NCBI GenBank assembly: GCA_002373975.1
Contig: DFKZ01000078.1
Span: forward strand, 7,872-71,871
DNA length: 64,000 nt
Direction: 5' to 3'
Origin: Lachnospiraceae bacterium UBA3632
Lineage (GTDB): Bacteria > Bacillota > Clostridia > Lachnospirales > Lachnospiraceae
In this document: one piece after another, positions 37,401-45,958 of the stretch
Layout of the letters: each line of letters begins with the position of its first letter
Position numbering within the stretch: the first letter of the stretch is position 1
The notes under the pieces: generated by a model
The model's database searches: none
Seen by the model: the letters and a program-made list of their open reading frames with translations, nothing else
Told to the model about the DNA's origin: nothing
Position numbers and translations under genes: made by a program

Positions 37401-37604
37401 AAAATTGCAAAGGAAAAGAAGAAGCATCACTGCCACAAAAATGATGGTTCCTATTTCCGATTGCATTTCTCTTTCTTTTTCATCCCGAAGCGCTTCCTCT
37501 ATGGGAGTTTCTCTGCGGGGCTGTCTGTCGCGGTTTGCGGGGCGATCACCCGGTCTTCTTCCCGAAGTGTTGCTGCTTCTGCGTGAAGGGTTAGTCTGTG
37601 CCAT
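34452..37604 (-). CDS. ftsK: FtsK/SpoIIIE-type DNA translocase
   Basis: A 1050-residue protein with four or more N-terminal membrane helices (about 50-215), a long charged, low-complexity linker (about 220-560), the motor domain with Walker A HVLIAGATGSGKSVCINTL and Walker B IVIIIDELADLMMVCG, and the C-terminal winged-helix gamma domain (CIINSGKASIGYLQRMLKIG, then NRAARIMD). It pumps chromosome DNA through the division septum. The linker is longer than in B. subtilis SpoIIIE. It belongs to the long minus run and is followed by fhs after 33 bp. Confidence 0.93.
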   Translation of the reverse strand: MAQTNPSRRSSNTSGRRPGDRPANRDRQPRRETPIEEALRDEKEREMQSEIGTIIFVAVMLLLFLCNFGIIGAFGKAVSGFMFGVWGFMAYVFPPLAVVALFFYKANKGNRTAMKKLIASTALYFLISIICDMISKTGVGMESYSFVELFKLGKGGRCGGGLISGSIAYLIKSGLGNVGLVLILILCIVICLIVLTEKSFIEAIKNKGSDLIGKGKSFYEDHEERRRSKQIAANDPARLPNLHDKLKGNISPQVNDNGSEEYYVDDPEDVKKEIAELPPVPVANTEPEYKPTIRDAMRERWNATKEKRAEEKKLNREAKENDSILKVARPQEEQPVYDQYRERQDVHEISGNRQYARPAGYDDQYKNFANGQDDNTYIEESGIMNARLQRGDTIVDMYGRPVFNFTKQDVRSEHNIELKEQYEPMDGEDEDQSYEDFSPRPAYEESYAREQYRSDPDSDDQYRQTDTYSQAESAHESKDADEHPVNKVITRVPERTRPRAVAPSEDSEEKVSVADRIRENAASRENQGASAPAEPAGQANSEPAYRNAAYKIPPISYLKAAKAGKGSSKEELEETKRNLQDTLHYFGVNVEMTDAVRGPSVTRYEMTLEPGTKVSKILGLADDIKLALASADIRIEAPIPGKSAVGIEVPNKENSMVSLRELIDSKEFKESDSSLSFAVGKNISGDVIISDIGKMPHVLIAGATGSGKSVCINTLIMSIIYKSSPDEVQMIMIDPKVVELSVYNGIPHLMLPVVTDPKKAAAALAWGVKEMDLRYKKFAELGVRDLKGYNEKISIMSDSELREISAGDLSHFKLPKIVIIIDELADLMMVCGKEVEEAICRLAQLARACGIHLVVATQRPSVDVITGLIKANMPSRMAFAVSSGVDSRTILDTVGAEKLLGKGDMLFFPQGKSKPERVQGAFVSDDEVSKVVGFLKDQRLHNEFAQKSGITAQTLDTMASSGSKGAGASADEGDSNGRDELFAEAGRCIINSGKASIGYLQRMLKIGFNRAARIMDSLAEEGVVGAESGTKAREILMTIEEFESYLNSNQ

Positions 37605-37622
37605 TTAAATAGATCTCACATT

Positions 37623-39044
37623 CTAAATATCATAATCCGCATTCTCGGATACGTAATAATCGTACTCAGGCTGGTTGCCTGCCTCGTGCTTCTTAGGTCC
37701 CGGAAGCGGGTTCTCAAGAGGAGCACCGGGCTTAAACTCTGCTTCATTCTGTGTTTCTTCTGCTGTATCTTCTGTTGTTTCTTCCGGTATTGCTTCTTCC
37801 GCCTTTACTTCCCCGGTCTTTGTTTCCTCCGGCTGCACTTCTTCCGGCTTTACTTCTTCTTCCGCTTCCTGAGGTACTTCTTCATCGGAAATCTCTTCCT
37901 CGATCAGCCCGCCATCATCCTTTTCTTTCTTTTTATCCGTAACAGTCTTTTTCTCTGCCACAAAAGTATTTGAAAATGATGCGGCAGCAAGCGCCACAAA
38001 CAGATAGAAAGCGATGGAACCGGCAGCAGCGTCATTGGCATCAAGACCCATCAGACACATTGCAAGTACCGAAAAGCAGGTGACAACAAGTATGATCTCT
38101 TTTCTTCCGCTTCTCTTAAGATATCCTGCGGGGATTCCGGCCATCAGCAAAAGTGAAACTACCGCTCCCGTAACGATATCTGCGGAATGTGAGAAATTGA
38201 TCACGGGACCGGTTCTGAAGCTGAATCTCTCATAAACGGTATCTCTGAGAGTTGATACAAAATCAGCGGAACCCAGCAAACTAATAACAAATGAACCGGC
38301 CGCAAATCCGATAAATATAAGCACTATGTACAAAAGAAGCGTGATCTTCTTCACAAAGTAGTGAGGTTTAAAGGCATAGTAAAGTATCAGAACCGGAACA
38401 AGTGCCAGAGCTGAAATATCATAAGCAAGAAGGAAGCCGAAAACAAAGCCTCCGAAAATGGCGGGAAGGATCTCTTTTTCCCGTAAAACCATCAGATCGG
38501 TCGTGAATGTAACAAGAAGTGCAAATAAAAGAATAATAAGATAATCATTAAACTCAAGATTCGGATTCATACCGGTAAAGGTGGGTGAAAACATTATCAC
38601 CGCTTCCGCTATAAGAGCAGCGGTATAACCGGATATGCGCTTAAGAAGATAGAATGCACATGCTCCCAGCGCTACCTGAAGGATCATATCGAATTTGAAG
38701 GATCCGAGAACAGATGCGCCGGCATTTGCATTATAAATAAAGAATCTGCAAAAAACACCCAGAAGCAGCAAAAAGACAAACATGAAATACGCAAATGCTT
38801 TCACGCCTTTACTGTTGGAGCTTCTTTTGGATGAATTATCCTCTATATGTTTCTTGGCCGAAAAAGCCGCAAAACATATACCTGTCATAATAAGTGTAAA
38901 TACTACCGTAAGCAGCAGTCCGATACCCTGATCGATATGAAAATAATCGGCCGTGCGGGTAAAAATGAGTGCAGAAAACAAAAGGGTCAATATTCCATAG
39001 ATAATCCAGATTATATTGCCGAATTTAGTTTTCTTCAGTTCCAT
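37623..39044 (-). CDS. Polytopic membrane protein with acidic repeat tail
   Basis: A 473-residue protein with about ten to twelve membrane helices (about 10-370) and a very acidic C-terminal tail (about 385-473) full of Glu-rich repeats such as KPEEVQPEETKTGEVKAEEA. The helix arrangement resembles dolichyl-phosphate-mannose-type (PMT/GT39-like) glycosyltransferases, and the preceding gene is a GT2 of the kind that makes lipid-linked sugar, with a 20-bp overlap, but no catalytic motif was recognised. I leave the function open. Confidence 0.6.
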   Translation of the reverse strand: MELKKTKFGNIIWIIYGILTLLFSALIFTRTADYFHIDQGIGLLLTVVFTLIMTGICFAAFSAKKHIEDNSSKRSSNSKGVKAFAYFMFVFLLLLGVFCRFFIYNANAGASVLGSFKFDMILQVALGACAFYLLKRISGYTAALIAEAVIMFSPTFTGMNPNLEFNDYLIILLFALLVTFTTDLMVLREKEILPAIFGGFVFGFLLAYDISALALVPVLILYYAFKPHYFVKKITLLLYIVLIFIGFAAGSFVISLLGSADFVSTLRDTVYERFSFRTGPVINFSHSADIVTGAVVSLLLMAGIPAGYLKRSGRKEIILVVTCFSVLAMCLMGLDANDAAAGSIAFYLFVALAAASFSNTFVAEKKTVTDKKKEKDDGGLIEEEISDEEVPQEAEEEVKPEEVQPEETKTGEVKAEEAIPEETTEDTAEETQNEAEFKPGAPLENPLPGPKKHEAGNQPEYDYYVSENADYDI

Positions 39045-39987
39045 CCGAAAGCACCTTCTCTATATTATATCTGGGTCTGTGTTTAACTTCGATGTATACC
39101 TTACCGATATACTGCCCCACAAGCCCGATGGCAAGGAGCTGCAGTCCTCCTATGAACCATATGGACAATATCAGCGAAGTCCATCCGGGAGCCACGTTAC
39201 CCAGACAATATGATACGATCGCATAAATTGCTGCGGCTATCGCAACAAAGATCATGGCAAATCCGACTCCGAGTATCATGTTGATCGGCTTGATGCTGAA
39301 CGATGATATACCGTTAAAGGCCAGCGCCAGCATCTTGCTTAAAGGATATTTGGACACGCCTGCCGCTCTCTCAAGCCTCTGATAGTATACGCAATCTGTT
39401 TTGTATCCGAGTGTTGGAACAATACCGCGAAGGAAAAGATTTGTTTCCTCGTAGTGCGAGAACTGCTCCACAGCCCTCCTGCTCATGAGTCTGAAGTCCG
39501 CATGGTTATATACGGTCTTCACGCCCATGGATGCCATAAGCTTATAAAAAGCCTGTGCGGAAGTTCGCTTAAAGAAGGAATCCGTCTTTCTGTCGGAGCG
39601 GACGCCGTATACGATATCGCATCCCTCATGATACTTATCTACCATTTCCTCTATGACATTTACATCATCCTGAAGATCGGCATCAATGGAAACGGTGACA
39701 TCGCACATGTCCTTTGCCGTGATAAGACCTGCAGTAAGAGCAAACTGATGTCCCACGTTACCGGCAAGCTTGACTCCGTATACCTGCACGGGATGCTGCC
39801 TGTGGGCTTCCTCTATAAGATCCCATGTGGCATCTTTGCTCCCGTCATTCACAAACATAACAAAGCTGTCCGCTGCTATCTTCCCCTTGGCAACAAGGTC
39901 ATCAAGCACCCCTCTGAGTGCCGGCTCCGATATCGGAAATACTTCTTCTTCGTTGTAACACGGAACTACGATTCCTAATCTGTCCAT
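39025..39987 (-). CDS. GT2 glycosyltransferase with two C-terminal membrane helices (GtrB/DPM1-like)
   Basis: A 320-residue GT-A protein with the N-terminal VPCYNEEE, nucleotide segments FVNDGSKDATW and SIDADLQDD (DxD-type), and two C-terminal membrane helices (about 230-300) as in polyprenyl-phosphate glucosyl or mannosyl transferases such as GtrB. It probably moves a sugar from UDP- or GDP-sugar to a lipid carrier. It overlaps the following membrane-protein gene by 20 bp, so the two may act together on the cell surface. Confidence 0.88.
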   Translation of the reverse strand: MDRLGIVVPCYNEEEVFPISEPALRGVLDDLVAKGKIAADSFVMFVNDGSKDATWDLIEEAHRQHPVQVYGVKLAGNVGHQFALTAGLITAKDMCDVTVSIDADLQDDVNVIEEMVDKYHEGCDIVYGVRSDRKTDSFFKRTSAQAFYKLMASMGVKTVYNHADFRLMSRRAVEQFSHYEETNLFLRGIVPTLGYKTDCVYYQRLERAAGVSKYPLSKMLALAFNGISSFSIKPINMILGVGFAMIFVAIAAAIYAIVSYCLGNVAPGWTSLILSIWFIGGLQLLAIGLVGQYIGKVYIEVKHRPRYNIEKVLSDGTEEN

Positions 39988-40017
39988 ACCCTCTCCTACA
40001 ATACAATTACTTTCAAA

Positions 40018-40752
40018 TTACTCGTCCCAGTTGTGATAAACAGCCTGTACGTCATCATCGTCATCAAGCATATCAAGAGTCTTCTGAAGTCCCTTTATAG
40101 CCTCTTCGTCGGTGAGCTCCACATAATTCTGGGGGATCATGGTGATCTCTGCGCTTACCATGGGGATCTTTGCATTCTCAAGAGCCTTTCTTACCGCTTC
40201 AAGAGTCTCTTCCTTGGGCTCGGTGAGCACTTCATAGCTGTCATCCTCGGCTGCAAAGTCCTCCGCACCCGAATCAAGAGCAAGCATCATCACATCATCT
40301 TCGGACATCTCACACTCTTCCTTGTCGATGATGATCTGGCCCTTTTTGTCAAACATATATGAAACGCAGCCCTGAGTTCCGACATTTCCGCCGCCCTTTG
40401 TAAAAGCGCTTCTAACGTTGGCAGCGGTGCGGTTCTTGTTATCGGTAAGAGCATCAACTATGATGGCTGTTCCGCCGGGGCCATATCCCTCATAGGTTAC
40501 GTACTCGTAATTTACGCCGCTTCCTTCGCCTGCAGCCTTCTTGATACCCCTGTCAATGGTATCGTTGGGCATATTGTTTGCTTTAGCTTTTGCAATTACG
40601 GTGGCAAGCTTGAAATTGTTATTGGGATCCGGGCCGCCCTCTTTAACCGCTACGGCTATTTCTCTTCCGATAATGGTAAAAATCTTACCCTTAGCGGCAT
40701 CGTTTTTTTCCTTTTTGTGTTTAATGTTTGCAAATTTTGAATGTCCTGACAT
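40018..40752 (-). CDS. yebC: YebC/PmpR-family protein
   Basis: A 244-residue protein with the family start MSGHSKFANIKHKKEKND and the segments GGPDPNNNFKLATVIAKAKA, NMPNDTIDRGIKKAAGEG and YEGYGPGGTAIIVDALTDN. It was long annotated as a transcription regulator; recent work links YebC proteins to translation of proline-rich or otherwise difficult sequences. It is the first gene after a good promoter and leads the long minus run. Confidence 0.95.
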   Translation of the reverse strand: MSGHSKFANIKHKKEKNDAAKGKIFTIIGREIAVAVKEGGPDPNNNFKLATVIAKAKANNMPNDTIDRGIKKAAGEGSGVNYEYVTYEGYGPGGTAIIVDALTDNKNRTAANVRSAFTKGGGNVGTQGCVSYMFDKKGQIIIDKEECEMSEDDVMMLALDSGAEDFAAEDDSYEVLTEPKEETLEAVRKALENAKIPMVSAEITMIPQNYVELTDEEAIKGLQKTLDMLDDDDDVQAVYHNWDE

Positions 40753-40790
40753 AAAAACTATCCTTCCTATTGAGAATATTTAACTGATAT

Positions 40791-40819
40791 ATTATACCAG
40801 ATATAGATTGTTTGTTCAA
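40791..40819 (-). promoter_or_regulatory. Sigma-A-type promoter before yebC
   Basis: Minus strand: -35 TTGAAC (40814-40819), 17-bp spacer, -10 TATAAT (40791-40796), starting about 32 bp before the yebC ATG. It may serve the whole co-directional run. Confidence 0.8.
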
Positions 40820-40869
40820 GCAACACACAAGTTCAAGTGGTTTTTGAAAATATACCGGTGCCGTGCACT

Positions 40870-41724
40870 TTAGCCTGTAACGACCTCGTATTCGGTCACG
40901 TTTCTGACAGTCTCTCCGTCTATCTGAAGCGCACAGGGTCTGTCGAACTTAACCTTTACGTTATTGCCGGTATAGATCTTGACAACCTTTTCCTTTTTTA
41001 CATGTGCGCCCTTAAAGATATTGGGGAATACAATAAGTGCAGTAAGCGCCGAACCTGTCTTGTAGGTCATGATTGAAACCTTTTTATCCTCGGCAAGTCT
41101 GTCCTGATCGGGGCAGGCCATCATTCCTCCTCCGTAGAATCTTCCTTTCATGGTGGGAACAAGCCATGCCTTCCTGACCGTAAACTCGTTGCCGTCAATG
41201 CAGACCGTAGCGTTAACAGGCTTAAAGTGGAAAAGAATACCCTTGATGGCTATTCCGGTATAATTTACAGGCTTATCGGACTTGGCTCTCTGCTCGTCAC
41301 CCACTTCACAGCAGTAACCGTCGATTCCGTATCCGATACCGTTTATGAATTTTGACCTGGTACCGTTAATGATGACCTCGGGAAGATTCTTAAAGAATCT
41401 GTTGATATCCTTAACGATCTCGCCCTGTTCGACGCCGATATCTCTGATAAAATCATTTCCGGTTCCGGTAGCATAGTAATCAAGAGGAATATCTTTGGTG
41501 GCATCGGTGGTATGGTTTACATAATAGTTGAGGGTGCCGTCTCCTCCGCAAAGGATCACTCTTTCATCACTGCCAAGGCTCTGCATATATGAATCATAGC
41601 TGTCTATCTTACGAACATCCACATATTCGAGCTTGCAGTCTGCGAGCTTTTCATCCAGTTTCTTAGCATCCGCAAGACCACGTCTGTTATTCGAAACACC
41701 GTTATAAAGAATCTTGTACTCCAT
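40870..41724 (-). CDS. Diacylglycerol/lipid kinase family protein (YegS/DagK-like)
   Basis: A 284-residue protein with the DAGK catalytic pattern: VILCGGDGTLNYYVN and the phosphate-site segment YATGTGNDFIRDIG. It phosphorylates a lipid such as diacylglycerol, possibly in phospholipid turnover; the exact substrate is unclear. It lies 25 bp after alaS on minus. Confidence 0.88.
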   Translation of the reverse strand: MEYKILYNGVSNNRRGLADAKKLDEKLADCKLEYVDVRKIDSYDSYMQSLGSDERVILCGGDGTLNYYVNHTTDATKDIPLDYYATGTGNDFIRDIGVEQGEIVKDINRFFKNLPEVIINGTRSKFINGIGYGIDGYCCEVGDEQRAKSDKPVNYTGIAIKGILFHFKPVNATVCIDGNEFTVRKAWLVPTMKGRFYGGGMMACPDQDRLAEDKKVSIMTYKTGSALTALIVFPNIFKGAHVKKEKVVKIYTGNNVKVKFDRPCALQIDGETVRNVTEYEVVTG

Positions 41725-41749
41725 ACCTTTTTGCCTCCCTGATGTTTAT

Positions 41750-44407
41750 TTATACCTGTCCTTCAAGCACTTTTGCAGCCTCTGCCACAGCAGCGGGAAT
41801 TCCGGCGGGATTCTTTCCTCCGGCCTGCGCCATGTTGGGGCGTCCTCCTCCGCCGCCTCCTACAAGAGCGGCGATTCCCTTTATAAGATTTCCTGCGTGC
41901 GCTCCCTTCGAAACCGCGCCGTCGGTAGCCATCGCGACCATGTTCACTTTGCCGTCGGCTTCCGAAAGAAGAACCACAACGCCTTCACCGATCTTGGCCT
42001 TGAGCTGGTCTCCCAGGTCTCTGAGGCCGTTCATATCCACTCCTGCCACATCAGTAGCAAGGAGCTTAACGCCCTTAACCTCGATCACTTTATCCATTAC
42101 ATCGCCGAGCGCTTCCTTTGCGGCTTTGGACTTAAGGGATTCATTCTCGCTCTTAAGCTCTTTGATCTCGGCATTCATCTTCTCAAGCTTGTCAACAAGA
42201 GTGGCCGGTGTGGCTTTTACAAGCTTTGCTGCCTCCTCAAGCTCATTTTCAAGCTTTGAATAGTAATCGATCACATTGGTTCCGGTCAATGCTTCGATCC
42301 TTCTGGTTCCGGCTGCAACGCCGCTCTCGGAAAGGATCTTGAAGATCATGATCTCTCCGGTGGACGATACGTGTGTACCTCCGCAGAGCTCTTTTGAAAA
42401 GTCGCCCATGCTGACAACTCTTACTGACTCTCCGTACTTTTCTCCAAAGAGCGCGGTAGCTCCGCTCTTCTTTGCCTCATCTATGCTCATAACATTTGTT
42501 GTTACGGCAAGATTCTCGGCAATCTTGGCATTTACGATAGCTTCAACTCTCTTTATCTCATCCCTTGTCATAGCCTGGGAATGGGAGAAGTCAAATCTTG
42601 TCCTGTCGGGATCCTGATAGGAGCCTGCCTGTGATACATGATCGCCAAGCACTTCCCTTAATGCGCTCTGAAGAAGGTGTGTTGCGGAGTGATTCCTGCA
42701 GGTCTTTGCCCTGTTTGCCTCATCAACATTCAAAGATACGCCGTCCCCGTTCTTAAAGCTTCCGCTTACGACTTTTCCGATGTGCGCAGTTCTTCCGCCT
42801 GCCACATGGATGGTCTCGGTCACTTCAAATTTAGAGCCGTCTTTACCGAGTATCTCGCCTATATCTCCTACCTGACCGCCCATTGTTCCGTAGAAGGTGG
42901 TCCTGTCGGTGATAATGCTTCCCTGCTCGCCTGACGAAAGCTCGCTTACAAGTGAATCGGCATTTGCAAGAGCAAGCACCTTTCCGTCGCATCCCAGGGC
43001 ATCATATCCCAGAAATTCACACTTTATGTTTTCATCCAGCTTATCAAACACTCCGGCTGAAATGGAGAGATTAGCCGAGAAATTCTGATTGCTTCTGGCA
43101 AGCTCTTTCTGCTTTGCCATGGCATCCTTGAAGCCTTCCTCATCAACAGAAAAGCCTTCTTCCTCAGCCATCTCAAGAGTAACTTCATAGGGGAAACCGA
43201 ATGTATCATAAAGGCGGAATGCCTCTTTGCCTTCGATCTGCTTTGATCCCGAATTCTTCTTAGCATCAAGGATCTTTCTGAATTCCTTCATACCGTTTTC
43301 AAGAGTGCTCTCAAAACGGTTGATCTCCTTTTTAAGTTCGCCGAGGATATAATCCTTGTTCTTTACAAGAAGGGGATATCCCTCGCTGTAAATATCGTCA
43401 ATATAGATGCTTGCAACGGATACAAGCTGCTCGGCATTTAATCCAAGGCTTCTTCCGTGCCTTACCGCGCGGCGGATAAGGCGCCTTAAGATGTAGCCTG
43501 CTCCGGTATTGTCGGGAAGAAGCTTTGCCTCATCGCCGATGAGCATAACGCCGGTTCTTAGGTGATCTGCCACGATCCTCATGGAGCGGGTATTCTTGTC
43601 TTCGGCATCATACTTGAATCCGCTGAGTTCCTCGAGCCTTGCTATAACAGATGCAAAAAGCTCTGTCTTATACACATCGTCAATGCCGTTTAAGAATGCA
43701 AAGTTTCTCTCAAGTCCCCAGCCGGTATCAACGTTTTTCTGTTTAAGAGGAGTGAGATGTCCGTCATGATGCTTTTCATACTGCATGAACACATCATTTC
43801 CAACCTCGGTATATCTGCCGCAGTGGCATCCGGGCTTGCAGTCCGGTCCGCAGGGAGCCTTAGTATCATCTATAAAGAACATCTCCGAATCCGGTCCGCA
43901 GGGTCCGTATTCAAGTCCCCACCAGTTATCCTCGGCGGGAAGGTAGTAAATATTCTCTTTCTTAAATCCCGAAAGCTCACGGAACCTGGCACCCTCTTCA
44001 TCCCTGGGAGCATTCTCGTCACCCGCGAAAACCGTTGCCGCAAGATGATCGGCATCAAATCCGAACACCTGTGTAAGAAGCTCAAAGCTCCATTTGCAAC
44101 GCTCCTCCTTGAAGTAATCTCCAAGGCTCCAGCTTCCCATCATCTCGAAGAATGTAAGGTGGCTCTTATCGCCCACGGAGTCTATATCGTTGGTGCGCAC
44201 GCAGCCCTGTATATTGCAGAGCCTTGTTCCCTTGGGATGCTTCTCACCCAGCAGATAAGGCATAAGAGGCTGCATTCCTGCGACATTGAACATTACACCC
44301 GTCGATCCGTCAGATATAAGTGATACTGCTCCGATATCAACATGGCCGCGCTCTTTATAGAAGTTGAGCCATGCATTTCGAAGTTCGTTATAAGTAAACT
44401 TTTTCAT
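41750..44407 (-). CDS. alaS: Alanyl-tRNA synthetase
   Basis: An 885-residue class II synthetase. The aminoacylation domain starts with KFTYNELRNAWLNFYKERGH and RTNDIDSVGDKSHLTFFEM; the editing domain has the zinc motif NHSATHLLQSALREVL with KELCGGTHV; and the Gly-rich C-terminal domain contains GGGGGGRPNMAQAGG. It follows glyQS by 11 bp. Confidence 0.97.
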   Translation of the reverse strand: MKKFTYNELRNAWLNFYKERGHVDIGAVSLISDGSTGVMFNVAGMQPLMPYLLGEKHPKGTRLCNIQGCVRTNDIDSVGDKSHLTFFEMMGSWSLGDYFKEERCKWSFELLTQVFGFDADHLAATVFAGDENAPRDEEGARFRELSGFKKENIYYLPAEDNWWGLEYGPCGPDSEMFFIDDTKAPCGPDCKPGCHCGRYTEVGNDVFMQYEKHHDGHLTPLKQKNVDTGWGLERNFAFLNGIDDVYKTELFASVIARLEELSGFKYDAEDKNTRSMRIVADHLRTGVMLIGDEAKLLPDNTGAGYILRRLIRRAVRHGRSLGLNAEQLVSVASIYIDDIYSEGYPLLVKNKDYILGELKKEINRFESTLENGMKEFRKILDAKKNSGSKQIEGKEAFRLYDTFGFPYEVTLEMAEEEGFSVDEEGFKDAMAKQKELARSNQNFSANLSISAGVFDKLDENIKCEFLGYDALGCDGKVLALANADSLVSELSSGEQGSIITDRTTFYGTMGGQVGDIGEILGKDGSKFEVTETIHVAGGRTAHIGKVVSGSFKNGDGVSLNVDEANRAKTCRNHSATHLLQSALREVLGDHVSQAGSYQDPDRTRFDFSHSQAMTRDEIKRVEAIVNAKIAENLAVTTNVMSIDEAKKSGATALFGEKYGESVRVVSMGDFSKELCGGTHVSSTGEIMIFKILSESGVAAGTRRIEALTGTNVIDYYSKLENELEEAAKLVKATPATLVDKLEKMNAEIKELKSENESLKSKAAKEALGDVMDKVIEVKGVKLLATDVAGVDMNGLRDLGDQLKAKIGEGVVVLLSEADGKVNMVAMATDGAVSKGAHAGNLIKGIAALVGGGGGGRPNMAQAGGKNPAGIPAAVAEAAKVLEGQV

Positions 44408-44418
44408 TTCATTCCCCT

Positions 44419-45819
44419 TTAAAACTCAAATTTATCCGCAAAGAATGCATCAAGTTCGGAAATCGCAACTCTCTCCTGCTCCATGGAATCACGGAATCTT
44501 ACCGTTACCATGTTGTCGGTCTCGGAATCGAAATCATAAGTTACGCAGAAAGGAGTACCGATCTCATCCTGACGGCGATAACGCTTACCGATGTTTCCTC
44601 TGTCGTCAAACTCGCAATTGTACTTCTTGGAAAGCTGTGCATAAACCTTCTCGGCGCCCTCGTTAAGCTTCTTTGAAAGAGGAAGCACACCGATCTTTAC
44701 AGGTGCAAGTGCGGGATGGAAACGAAGAACGGTTCTCATATCGGGAGCTTCCTCGGTTCCGATGTTCTCCTCGTCGTAAGCTTCGCAAAGGAAAGCAAGT
44801 ACCACGCGGTCTGCTCCGAGCGAAGGCTCTACTACGTAAGGAATGTATCTCTCGTTAGTCTCATCATCAAAGTAGCTCATATCCTCTTTGGATACGTTCT
44901 GATGCTGTGTGAGATCGTAGTCGGTTCTTGAAGCGATTCCCCAGAGCTCACCCCAGTCGGTGAAGGGGAATGCGTACTCTATATCGGTGGTATGATCGCT
45001 GTAGAACGAAAGCTCCTCGGGATCGTGGTCGCGAAGACGAAGGTTTTCCTTCTTGATACCGAGAGAAAGAAGCCACTCATAGCAGGTCTTTCTCCAGTAC
45101 TCAAACCACTCTGTCTGTGTTCCCGGCTTGCAGAAGAACTCGAGCTCCATCTGCTCAAACTCTCTGGTACGGAAAGTGAAGTTGCCGGGAGTTATCTCAT
45201 TACGGAAAGATTTACCGATCTGGCATATTCCGAAAGGAACCTTCTTGCGGGATGTGCGCTGTACATTCTTAAAGTTTACGAATATTCCCTGTGCTGTCTC
45301 GGGGCGGAGATAAACAACACTCTTCGCATCCTCTGTAACACCCTGGAAAGTCTTGAACATAAGATTGAATTCTCTTATGCCGGTAAAGCTGTGCTTTCCG
45401 CATGAAGGACAGGGAACATTGTTATCGTTTATGAATTTTTCCATTTCTTCATGTGACCAGCCGTCAACCGATGACTTTAATTCTATTCCGTTCCCGGCAG
45501 CGTAATCCTCGATAAGCTTGTCTGCACGGAAACGCTCATGACACTCCTTGCAATCCATAAGAGGATCCGAGAAGCTTCCGAGATGACCTGAAGCGATCCA
45601 TGTCTGAGGGTTCATAAGTATCGCACAGTCAACACCTACATTGTGAGGGTTCTCCTGCACAAACTTCTGCCACCAAGCCTTTTTAACATTGTTCTTCAGT
45701 TCAACTCCGAGATTACCGTAATCCCATGTGTTGGCAAGTCCGCCGTAAATCTCAGAGCCGGGGTAAACAAAGCCCCTTGCTTTAGCCAGATTAACGATCT
45801 TGTCCATTGTCTTTTCCAT
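44419..45819 (-). CDS. glyQS: Glycyl-tRNA synthetase, dimeric type
   Basis: A 466-residue class II enzyme of the alpha2 type. It has the N-terminal RGFVYPGSEIYGGLANTWDYGNLG, a zinc-binding segment CKECHERFRADKLIEDYAAG with CPSCGKHSFTGIREFNLMF, motif 2-like YLRPETAQGIFVNFKNV, and motif 3-like VVEPSLGADRVVLAFLCEAY. The start was placed at ATG 45819, 6 bases after GGAGG; the frame also has an ATG at 45825 that sits on the ribosome site. Leads glyQS-alaS-dagK. Confidence 0.96.
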   Translation of the reverse strand: MEKTMDKIVNLAKARGFVYPGSEIYGGLANTWDYGNLGVELKNNVKKAWWQKFVQENPHNVGVDCAILMNPQTWIASGHLGSFSDPLMDCKECHERFRADKLIEDYAAGNGIELKSSVDGWSHEEMEKFINDNNVPCPSCGKHSFTGIREFNLMFKTFQGVTEDAKSVVYLRPETAQGIFVNFKNVQRTSRKKVPFGICQIGKSFRNEITPGNFTFRTREFEQMELEFFCKPGTQTEWFEYWRKTCYEWLLSLGIKKENLRLRDHDPEELSFYSDHTTDIEYAFPFTDWGELWGIASRTDYDLTQHQNVSKEDMSYFDDETNERYIPYVVEPSLGADRVVLAFLCEAYDEENIGTEEAPDMRTVLRFHPALAPVKIGVLPLSKKLNEGAEKVYAQLSKKYNCEFDDRGNIGKRYRRQDEIGTPFCVTYDFDSETDNMVTVRFRDSMEQERVAISELDAFFADKFEF

Positions 45820-45870
45820 AACCATCCTCCGTTTACGGCGCTGTCAGCGTCTTTTTATATATTGATCGCA

Positions 45871-45910
45871 AAAAAATAAACCAGATGTATTTCAAAACAG
45901 AATACAACTG
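45871..45910 (-). promoter_or_regulatory. Hairpin followed by a U-run in the glyQS leader
   Basis: A 10-bp stem with one mismatch (45882-45891 with 45901-45910, loop 9) lies right at the predicted transcript start and is followed on minus by GTTTATTTTTTT. It could be a 5' stabilising hairpin or a weak early terminator. It is too short for a T-box. Confidence 0.4.
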
Positions 45911-45914
45911 ATTT

Positions 45915-45943
45915 ATTATACCCTAAAAGTGCCTTAAAAACAA
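45915..45943 (-). promoter_or_regulatory. Sigma-A-type promoter of glyQS
   Basis: Minus strand: -35 TTGTTT (45938-45943), 17-bp spacer, -10 TATAAT (45915-45920). The start would be about 90 bases before the glyQS ATG. Confidence 0.7.
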
Positions 45944-45958
45944 TATTTTTCTGTATTT

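Noticed and set aside
36939..37586. A 215-codon plus-strand open frame
   Set aside because: Mirror of the ftsK N-terminal region; Lys/His/Ser-rich with no domain.
34452..37604. FtsK-type ATPase as sign of a conjugative or integrative element
   Set aside because: It has the membrane domain and gamma domain of a chromosomal SpoIIIE/FtsK and no integrase, relaxase or attachment site nearby.
45826..45914. T-box riboswitch before glyQS
   Set aside because: The leader is only about 90 nt and no T-box core (GGTGGNACCGCG type) is visible.
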